Both the position numbers and the translations under genes were made by a program. From Vanessa cardui (taxonomy: Eukaryota > Arthropoda > Insecta > Lepidoptera > Nymphalidae), in the NCBI RefSeq assembly GCF_905220365.1, contig NC_061153.1, positions 6,096,001 through 6,160,000 on the forward strand: a stretch of 64,000 nt of DNA, in the 5' to 3' direction. Positions 33,807-42,615 of this stretch are shown in pieces; within the stretch, counting starts at the first letter, position 1, and each line of letters starts with the position of its first letter. Below the pieces are notes generated by a model, which ran no database searches, was not told where the DNA came from, and saw nothing but the letters and a program-made list of their open reading frames with translations.

Positions 33807-34132
33807 GCCTAGCCTCCAGTAGTAGCCTAGGACTCGGGGGAGTCCGTCACGGTTCTGACGGAAGCGGAGACGGAAGCGTGCCGCAACATCATGGCACGCC
33901 TTCGAGACGAGTCGCCTCTATACAGCGACGGCCGCTGGCAGGGCCGCGGTGGTGAGCCACGTGCGTTCCCGTAGTCCTGCCGCCTTGCGGCGAAGGCGGA
34001 AATCCTAGGAGGTTTTAGTGGGTAGGACGGGGCCTTCTGCCCCGGGAGTCCCACATATCCGTCCCGGTCCCCCCCTTTCGACCGGGCGGAATGCGTAAAT
34101 GCATTTCCTCCTAGTAAAACAAAAAAAAAAAA

Positions 34133-34660
34133 GGTAAGGTTCCCCCTTTCTGCGATGGTGCGGAGCGAGGCAGGGTGGAGCGCCGTCGCCACCTTCTGCG
34201 AGGAAGTCATGCTCGCGAAGGAGGCGGCAGAAAGGGAGAGAGAGGCTGCCTCCTCTCTCCCCTCCCGCAGCAGACGAACTGGGCGTCGCAGGGTGGTCGC
34301 CGACTTACGACCACCCTAGGGCGTGGCCTGCGGACGGCAGACTCGGGGCGTCTCGCCGTCCGACCAGCAACAGGCCTCGAGGCGGCGGCGTCGTGTTCCG
34401 CACGCGCGCCTCGTAGTGGCGTACGGCCGGTAGTCGCCTGCGGCCGGGTGGACAGCCGCAGTGAGTGACGGGGCACGCCTGACTCTTTACATCAGGCGAG
34501 CCAACGCCCGTCGGAGGGGTGCGACGAATGCTTCGGCGATACCCGCCCCTCCGACTCATGGGCACATGGAGGACACGGGTTGGGTTTTAGTCAGTAGGAG
34601 TCTGACAGTTCCCTTCGCTCTTCCCCAAGAGCGGAGGGGCTCCATGTAGGATTTCCCCCC
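34133..34660 (+). mobile_element. telomeric R1-clade retroelement, unit E1 (3' end)
   Basis: After poly(A) of unit C come GGTAAGGTTCCCCCTT and then, at about 34150, sequence from the very end of ORF2 (ATFCEEVMLAKEAA) and 3' untranslated region closely matching 35363-35860. It contains TTTTAGTCAGTAGG and the CGCCTGA/TCAGGCG hairpin. It lacks poly(A) and passes straight into E2 at about 34661. Non-coding remnant. Confidence 0.75.
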
Positions 34661-35876
34661 GGTTGTTGGGCGCCGCTTCAGCGCTCTCGCGCTTGCTGCC
34701 CAATCTGGGGGGGCCCAACTCCTCATGCAGGAGGCTCTACATGGGGGTCGTACGATCGATGGCGCTATACGCCGCGCCAGTGTGGGCGGATGCCCTGACG
34801 GCCCGCAACGTCGCCGCGATGAGAAGTCCACAGCGCGCGATGGCCGTCAGGGTGATAAGGGGATACCGTACGATCTCCTTCGAGGCAGCGAGCCTCCTAG
34901 CCGGATCCCCGCCCTGGGACCTCGAGGCTAAGCTCCTCGCGTCGCTCTATTGGTGGCGCGCGGAGGCGGTCGAGCGGGGTGAGCGCCTGATGCCTCGACA
35001 GATCGAGGCACGCAGGGCAGAGCTTCGCCAGGTCTCAGTGGCGGAGTGGGAGACGCGCTTGGCGCGACCCATGGCAGGGCAAGCCGTCGCTATTGCGGCA
35101 GTGGGGCCCGTTCTGAAGGAGTGGCTCACTAGGAGCCACGGCGCCCTCAGCTTCCGGTTGACGCAGGTGCTTACTGGACACGGATGCTTCGGTAGGTACC
35201 TGTGTCGCATAGGTCGGGAGCCGACGTCCCAGTGCCACCATTGTGGCGATGGTCGCGACGATACGGCGTTGCACACCTTGCCCAGCATGGGCTAAACAGC
35301 GTCGTGACCTCATCGCGGCCGTAGGTGTCGCTGCGGGGAACCTCTCGCTTCCGGCCGTCGTCTCGGCGATGGTACGGAGCGAGGCAGGGTGGAACGCCGT
35401 CGCCACCTTCTGCGAGGAAGTAATGCTCGCGAAGGAGGCGGCATAAAGGGAGAGAGAGGCTGCCTCGTCTCTCCCCTCCCGCAGCAGACGAACTGGGCGT
35501 CGCAGGGTGGTCGCCGACTTTCGACCACCATAGGGCGTGGCCTGCGGACGGCAGACTCGGGGCGTCTCGCCGTCCGACCAGCAGCAGGCCTCGAGGCGGC
35601 GGCGTCGTGTTCCGCGAGCGCGCCTCGTAGTGAAGTCCTGCGGCCGGGGTGACAGCCGCAGTGATTGACGGGGCACGCCTGACTCTTTACATCAGGCGAG
35701 CTAACGCCCGTCGGAGGGGTATGACGAATGCTTCGGCGATACCCGCCCTTCCGACGCATGGGCAAATGGAGGACACGGGTTGGTTTTTAGTCAGTAGGAG
35801 TCTGACAGTCCCCTTCGCTCTTCCCCGAGGGCGGAGGATGTCCATGATGGATTTTCCAACCGAAAAAAAAAAAAAA
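34661..35876 (+). mobile_element. telomeric R1-clade retroelement, unit E2, 5'-truncated
   Basis: Begins in the RT thumb (LGAASALSRLLPNLGGP). The frame is open to 35295 with RLYMGVVRSMALYAAPVWAD, LTGHGCFGRYLCRIGREPTS and CHHCG; a shift then leads to the C-terminal frame ending at a TAA near 35445. The 3' untranslated region is nearly identical to E1 and ends in poly(A) at 35876, followed at once by GGTTAGG. It forms a third 3'-end subfamily (TTTTCCAACCG before poly(A)). No palm or endonuclease. Confidence 0.8.
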
Positions 35877-35892
35877 GGTTAGGTTAGGTTAG
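35877..35892 (+). repeat. (TTAGG)n telomeric repeat, right border
   Basis: GGTTAGGTTAGGTTAG, three repeats, directly after the poly(A) of unit E2 and directly before a broken family 1 LINE. Confidence 0.9.
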
Positions 35893-37715
35893 TATATATA
35901 CACCCCTAGATTTTTCACAACGGAACAGTAAGGTAAACAGGTTCCATTGTACTTAATAGACGGTATCTCAGTATAATTAACCTTAGAGACCATGCCCGGA
36001 CTACCAATAATGATGATTTTGATTTCCCGGGGTTTATAGCAAGTCCGTACAGTTTACTCCATTGGTGAATTTCCTGTAAGTCGTAATTCATACCCTCAAT
36101 CGTAATTTGAAGATTTTCAAGCGTAGTGTGGCGATAAATTTAAATATGTATCTGCGTACATGTGATAGGAAGAAGAAATATATTGAGAAATGGAATTAAT
36201 GAAAATAGCAAAGAGCAAGGGAGATAAGACGCCGCCTTGAGGTACCCCTGCCTGGACATTACACCATGAGGAAAACGTCTCATTAAGGCGTATACGTTGT
36301 CGACGGCCTTTGAGGTAACTCAGAAACCACTCAATCACTGATGGAGATATGTTAAAGGAGCTTAACAAACTCAGTAAAACATCGTGATCAACGTTGAATG
36401 CGTTGCTAAAATCTAAAAGTGTTAAAATAGTGAGTTGTTTATTGTCCATGGCTAACCGAATATCGTCAGTAACTTTAATGAGAGCAGAGACCGTACTATG
36501 ACCTGCACGGAAGCCGGATTGTAAAGGATTAAGAAGTGAATGTTGATTAAGGAAGAGGTTTAACTGGTGAAATACTAGCTTTTCAAGGACTTTAGATAGG
36601 AATGGTAGGATGGAAATCGGTCGGAAATCACATTAGTTAGTTGCATTCGACTTCTTCGGGATTGGGATGATAAGAGCATTTTTCCATGTGTCCGGGAATT
36701 TATTACAGGTGATGGAGTAATTAAGTATATGGACTAAGATATAGATAATCATATCTAGGATGGGTATGATCATGTTACAGCTTATGCAGTCAGTACCAAC
36801 GGCATTCGAGGACACAGACAGTATGTTCCTTTTAACATCACATTCAGTGAAAGAGGAGAAAGTAAACGGAGGGAAGTTAGAAGTTGGTAATGATGAAAGA
36901 AAATTCAACGTAGAATCTTTATCAAAATTTGCTGTTGTAGAAGAGGAAGAGAAATGTTTATTCAAGAGTTGAGTATCTATATTTATCGGGGTATTACGAG
37001 ATTTACCAACTCCCAAGTTTTTCAAGAATTTTCTAAGTTTTTGCGGTGTCGCCGTTTTCGACAGATCTGTGAGTATAGCGTCGTTGAGCATCTCTACATG
37101 ATGTATTACAGTGATTTCGCGCCTTCTTGTATTTATCGCGATTGAGGTCAGAATTATTAATTTTATATTTCAGTTTAGCTCGATTTTTCTTCTCAATGAG
37201 CTTCTTTAGATCTTCCGTCAACAACGGTGCAGGGAGATGTTTCATTCTAACAGGTCTTATAGGTGCATGTACATCGTATAACCCTACAAGCAAACTATTG
37301 AAGATTTTTGGTCGGCGGTTATAGCTGCTGATTCTATTGACCTTCTTGTCAATAGAATCAGCAGCTATAACCGCCGACCAATCCAATTGAGAAACATCCT
37401 CGCGTAGACGATTTACATCCATTCCTCCAAAATTACGTAGCAGAAGCGTTCTTGATTTTGCTTTGGGAGGACATATTTTATAAGAGAGAAAAACTAAGTC
37501 ATGGTAGGAAAATGCATCGGCAGAACACTGACCATGCTTAGAAACTAAGTCAGGAGATGAGACCATAATGAGATCAAGCGAGGGGGTACAGCCGGAAGAA
37601 AAGTGGGTAGCTGTGAGGGGTAAAACATGTAGATTGCAGGATTCGGTAATTGTTAATAGCTTTTTACTATTAGCGTCGCCTTTAAGTAAACATGTATTAA
37701 AATCTCCCATTAAAA
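35893..37715 (-). mobile_element. family 1 LINE copy (c), truncated at both ends
   Basis: Sense runs right to left. The endonuclease begins at about 37710 (MGDFNTCLLKGD) and passes FSYHDLVFLSY; the linker follows in another frame (37091-36633), then RT (36630-35893: FRPISILPFLSKVLEKL, LLDFSNAF, GVPQGGVLSPLLF, YHMYAD). The first endonuclease half is absent on the right. On the left the RT stops in YCSVVKNLGVYI, exactly where the TTAGG repeats begin. Several frameshifts, including NAFN-VDHD with a missing residue, make it dead. Confidence 0.85.
37308..37381. repeat. perfect 34-bp inverted repeat, 6-nt loop
   Basis: Arms 37308-37341 and 37348-37381 are exact complements (start TTGGTCGGCGGTTATAGCTG), separated by CTTCTT. 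It lies in the ORF2 linker of LINE copy c, adding about 11 residues. Confidence 0.95.
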
Positions 37716-38387
37716 TTTTACAAGCTAGGTTAGTCCAGCTTAGTTAAATAAGAACCGCTTGGTGTGGCCAGTGGTAAGAAAGTTATAGTATGTCCGCGAA
37801 AGTTAGTCCCGCGGAAGCCAGCTAGAGTGTGTCCGTTGGCTTGAGATTAAAAAAAAAAGAGAAAAATAAATAAATAGGGTGTGTCCCATGAACTAATCAC
37901 ATTACCAGGTGTGTCCGGTAATAAAAACTAAAAGTTAATTGTAAAATAAGTTGAAATAAAAAATATATAAAAAAATAAATAAATATGCACAATAGATTTG
38001 TTACGTAGTATATATTGTGTTATTATTATGTATAAAAATTGCTTTTAATTATTGATAATTATTGTAGCATTACGGGGGCGTAATGTTTGTCAGGAAAAGC
38101 CGAATGTTAACCATTAATATTACGCCCATCGTATTGCGCTAGTTACTGTCTACAATTATGTATTATAAAATATTGTATCTTATGATAATTATATCAATAT
38201 CTGTAAACGTGATTCATAATGCTTAAAATATTAAGTAATGTAGTTGTGTAGCCGTAACAATAGATGGCGTTGTTTGTAAATCATTAATATCACTCTAGTT
38301 TGTTAAGCTTAGAATATAGATGGCGATACTTGTATAACGTCGATAACAAAATTTGTAATAACGATCATTCCGAGTGTATAAAATAAG
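37716..38387. other. spacer with a short inverted repeat
   Basis: AT-rich, no gene seen. GGGGGCGTAAT near 38074 and ATTACGCCC near 38131 could fold into a stem around about 45 nt. Confidence 0.4.
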
Positions 38388-39032
38388 ATGAAATGTGAAC
38401 TATGCTCTCAATCATTAAATAGAAGTGCTGAAGTATACTGCATTTTATTATCACGCCCTAACAGTATCTATACAGTTCATCAAAGTTATAGTCATAGGTT
38501 TTTAGAAAAAGGACACACTCAGCAAGAAGGGGACAGCGTCCACGCTCTGATAGAAAAGTCATCAAAAAGAAAATTTATTTACAGTCCTGAAGAATGGTAT
38601 ACTCTTGTTCGGTGGTGCAAAACATCCGGAGATCTTTATGATGTAATAGAAGTAACACAAAACATAATTTACGATTTTAAAAATTGTTTGGAAAGTTTAA
38701 AGTGGTCTAAAAACGTAGATAATGAAAATGTCAAGTGGAGTCAAGTCCGTGAGATTGTAGTGAAAGCAGATTTTCCTAACACAATATTTTATAAATATGA
38801 TTTACATGAAGAAGTAGGTAAAAGAATTGACCTGTTACAAAAACGAAGTACGCGATCCCGTCAAAATGAGTATTTAACAGAACCCAATATTTATTATAAT
38901 GAAACTTTGATGATAACAAATTCTAAATACAACGATTTAATAAATCTTTGTGAAAATAATTTAATATCTTCTAGATATCATGAATTTTATAAAAGCATAA
39001 AACATGATTCTAATACAAATGAAACTGAGTAA
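38388..39032 (+). pseudogene. C-terminal fragment of a DUF7869-like protein
   Basis: A 214-codon open frame. The first 30 residues look accidental; from about residue 37 it reads FLEKGHTQQEGDSVHALIEK, then FIYSPEEWYTLVRWCK. The GHT-x4-DSVH-x2-IE block recalls the equivalent GHSFMPPDRVFGNIEK block of the gene at 47929-49252. In full-length relatives this is a C-terminal section of a several-hundred-residue protein of unproven, probably transposase-like, function. Upstream parts were not found nearby. It is likely a relic; the remaining frame is unbroken. Confidence 0.45.
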
Positions 39033-39782
39033 AGGTTGTTGTCTTACATTACTAAAATTGTTTATCTAGTTAAGTTTAAAGCGTAAGATTTTATTTTTTA
39101 ATAATGATCATTATAAAGAATACAAGTAAGTATATTGTTTATTTCTGTGATTATTATGAGACTGATTATGTATTTAAGCCAAAATAGTGCAATTAAAATA
39201 ATGTAAAACTATAACTTCTTTACGACTTGAGACACGCAGAAGTTTGTTATTTTCGTTTAAATATTTTTTTTCTTTTTTTTTTTCAAATATATTTTTTTCA
39301 ATTAACATTAAATATTGTTTCATTTCATCTCATCGATCGTTTAACAGTACTTATAAAATACGAAGTATAAAAAGCTATCTACGTTTTTACATTGTGTAAT
39401 ACATATAATTGTCATTCAAATGATTTAGATGCTAGTTTCACCATAACTGAAATGTTTTACTAAACAAGTAATACTGTGCATTAAAGCAAATAATATTTAT
39501 CTATCAAATTTGAATTCCCTTGTATATACGACTATATGGCAGTTGACTCAGTTGAAATTGTTTGTAGTACAATGTAGATACGAACAACTGCAGATTCTCG
39601 CAAAATAATAATAAATTTCGTTATATGACTTATCATAAATACGCCTAACAGTATTAAGAAGTAGTGATAAAGTTTTCAAAGAAAAAATCCAAAAATTTCC
39701 GAAAATATCACATATTTTCATTCTTTTCGCTCTCCTGTAAAGTAGCATTTTTGTAAATAATTCTTTTCACTTTGCAACCGTC
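39033..39782. other. unannotated AT-rich spacer
   Basis: No open frame of interest, no recognisable repeat end or RNA gene. Confidence 0.5.
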
Positions 39783-40804
39783 GATATAATACTGATTACT
39801 GAAACATGGATAAAGTCTGATTTAGATGCAGCATTACTTGAGATTCCAAATTATACGCACATATATAGTTATAGAAAGAGTCGGATTGGGGGTGGAGTAT
39901 CTATATATATTCATAGTTGTCTTAACCATGAAAATGTTGACGTTATTAATAGAGAAGAAAACGAATACATTTGGATATATATAGAAAAATATGCAATTAA
40001 TATAAGAGCTATATAAACCACCTAATACAAAAACAAAAGATTTTATAGAACGCTACAGTCAACAGCTAGAGGAAAAGCTTAATATTTGGAGATTTCAATA
40101 TCAACCTGCTAAGTGATGACCATAATACAAATAACTATAAGTACATGATAAATGAAGCTGGATATGCAATCCTTAACAATCTCAATGAAGACTTTTGTAC
40201 AAGAGAAACACACACAACAAAATCTATTATAGACCACATTTTGACAAATATGGAAGGTGTGAATTTCCACATGGTTCTCCTTGATACCCCCTTGTCTGAC
40301 CATAAGCAGATTTACCTAGATATCAAACAGATTAAAGTCGATAAAAAAAGAGAGACACGTGAATACTTGGCAACTGATTATACTGCTTTATATAAATCAA
40401 TGGAAATAACTGTGATCCAAAAAAAGACTACGATTATGAAATACTAGAAAATTTAATTAAAACTAAAATTCAAGAAAATAAATGCACAAAAAATAAAAAT
40501 TTTAAATAAACCCAAAGAAGACTGGATAAACAAAGAGGTTTTGAATAGTTTGCGTGATCGAAATATTGCCTGGAACCAACATAGAGCAAAAACAACATTC
40601 AAAACCAAAAGATACGAAGCTTTCAAAACTACACGAAATGCTAAAATTAACTTCTATTCCAACGCCTTTGAAAAATCTAAAAAGCGACCAATAATGTGCG
40701 AAGAAAAATGTGGGATTTAATTAACAGTCTCGTCAATAACAAAAATAAGATATATATCATACCCCCTAATCTTGTTCGAGATTCCAATATAGTAGTAAAT
40801 GATC

Positions 40805-41009
40805 TGTGCCGTGTGCACATAGGTATTTCATTTTGTAACACTATATTTTTGTAATAAGATAGTCGTGCTCGATGTTGTAACTTCTCTGTACAGTCAGTCA
40901 TACTGTAGAAAGCGCAATAAGGAGACGTAAAAATTAGATTCGTGGTTTGTTCCGCACCTCTTATAATATTTAATTAAATTATAAAAAAAAAACCTACAGT
41001 AAAGGTATA
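40805..41009 (+). repeat. 5' LTR
   Basis: Runs from TGTGCCGTGTGCACATAGG to GGTATA and matches 45776-45979. Confidence 0.9.
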
Positions 41010-41039
41010 TTTGGTGACCCCGACACAAGAACCTACATA

Positions 41040-41880
41040 ATGACGAGCGCCAACAGTTCAGGATCAGGAGCAGCAGCGCAAAATGACTCCTCCGGTTTAG
41101 CATCGATAACAGTTTCGTCGAGGATTCCGGAGTTCTGGTGTGATAAACCCAGATTATGGTTTGTACAAACTGATGCAATACTTGGACCGCAGAAGCTGAG
41201 CGATGAAGCAAAATACAATTTGGTTGTTGCTAAATTAGGCAAGGAGGTGATTACGCAAGTCAGTGACATTTTATTAAAGCCGCCCGAGACTAAGAAATTT
41301 GAAGCTCTAAAATCACGCTTATTGCAAGTATATGAAGAATCTGAAATTCGACAATTTCAAAAATTACTCAGCGAAATGGATCTGGGAGATCAAAAACTGT
41401 CTCAATTACTTCGAAAAATGAAGGATTTGGCGAGAGATAAAATTCCAGACGAAACCTTATCTATTATGTGGCAAGGACACCTTCCTGCCTCAGTGCGAGC
41501 TGTCTTAGCGGTTACAGATGTAAAAAATTTAGAAAATCTAGCCGCTATCGCTGACAAGATAATGGAGACGTCAAGGCCACAAGAAATTTCGGAAATAAGG
41601 GCTAATACTTCAAGTTCTAATGACACAGCTTTAATTTTGGCCGAAATATTATAGCTAAATTAAATCTGCGGATAAATTATTTAGAAACACAAAAACCTAC
41701 ATTTAGAAATCGCATACACAACTTTCGGCGCTCACGCTCTCGATCTACATCGCGACGGCGTAATATGAGCCGGCGCACGCCCGATAGTGCGGATTGGCTT
41801 TGTTCGTATCATTATCGCTACCGGAATAGAGCAACGAAATGTATGGAGCCGTGTGCTTGGAAAAAGATCAATCAGGAAAA
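41040..41880 (+). pseudogene. Gag of the Mag-like element
   Basis: ATG 41040 opens a 204-codon frame with the Mag-lineage N-terminal domain (SRIPEFWCDKPRLWFVQTDA, KPPETKKFEALKSRLLQVYE, LPASVRAVLAV), ending in a stop at 41654. The remainder continues in another frame with a basic RRSRSRSTSRRR stretch and an atypical knuckle, CSYHYRYRNRATKCMEPC. Gag packages the RNA in cytoplasmic particles. The frame break makes it non-functional as one protein. Confidence 0.8.
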
Positions 41881-42231
41881 CTAAATATGGTGCAATCGGA
41901 GGTGGAGATTGGCACCATTTTGACTTCTAAACGCCTATGTGTTATGGACAAAAACAGTGGTTACAATTGTTTAGTGGACACTGGTGCGAATATTTCAGTT
42001 ATTCCAGCGACTAAGAGACCTTAAAAACTCTTTTTTTAGATTTAAATTTACGGCGACCCTACCGTTGGACTTTCGTTATAGCAGATTTAATCAACCAATT
42101 TTAGGCGCAGATTTTTTAAGCCACCATAAATTAGTAGTAGACGTATGTAGGAAGAAACTAATAGACGAAATGACGAATTTATCTGTGATAGCGTCAGTGA
42201 GATTAGATGGTCAAGGATGGTTATCGATATA
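41839..42231 (+). pseudogene. aspartic protease of the Mag-like element
   Basis: CLVDTGANISVIPAT (catalytic DTG at about 41980) is followed, after a frame change near 42024, by INQ/FNQPILGADFLSHHKLVVDV, the second half of the retropepsin fold. In intact relatives it cuts Gag-Pol. A noncoding stretch separates it from the RT. Confidence 0.8.
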
Positions 42232-42235
42232 ACAA

Positions 42236-42600
42236 CAATAAGCTCTAACCACCCGTATAGCATAATATCCCGATATAACAAAACATACTAACATTTATAC
42301 ATATACACACATATACCGGCTTAGGTAATTTATTGCAACATTATAAACTTAACTTCCATATGAACAATATCCATCAATGCCACTTCTGGTACTTATTAAT
42401 CTATGAAGTTAATAATTGAAACATGCATGTATACGGTGTTTATTTTTTAAGATCTGTCTACCCTCTTTTGTGTGATATTTTATTTTATCTTTACTTTGTT
42501 ATCTCTGTACGCTTCTTTTATAATTGTTTTATTTTATATAGTTTCTCAGTAAGTGAAATATATGTATTTCTTTTGAGGAATTAATAAAGTTCTTAAACCA
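42236..42600. other. about 320-bp noncoding stretch inside pol
   Basis: Pol coding stops after SVIASVRLD and resumes at ITKPMCFKD (about 42606). In Mag elements these are only some tens of residues apart. The extra AT-rich DNA (TACATATACACACATATACC, then T-rich) has no recognisable ends and is probably a small secondary insertion. Confidence 0.45.
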
Positions 42601-42615
42601 TATATTACTAAGCCA

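Larger units (their letters stand above)
25778..34132 (+). mobile_element. telomeric R1-clade retroelement, unit C, split by a nested copy
   Basis: The 5' end (GGTAAGGTTCCCCCTTGGGG) directly follows the poly(A) of unit B. ORF1 starts at 26164, is interrupted at 27969 by another element (27970-31121), and resumes at 31122. The endonuclease half of ORF2 is missing. RT and C-terminus follow (31343-33625), then a 3' untranslated region with two CTTTACA-loop hairpins and poly(A) ending at 34132. Its 3' end matches unit A (GTAAAAC before poly(A)), not unit B. Confidence 0.8.

Noticed and set aside
37716..39782. Transfer RNA or other structural RNA gene
   Set aside because: No cloverleaf with A and B box motifs or other RNA family pattern was recognised here or in the other spacers.
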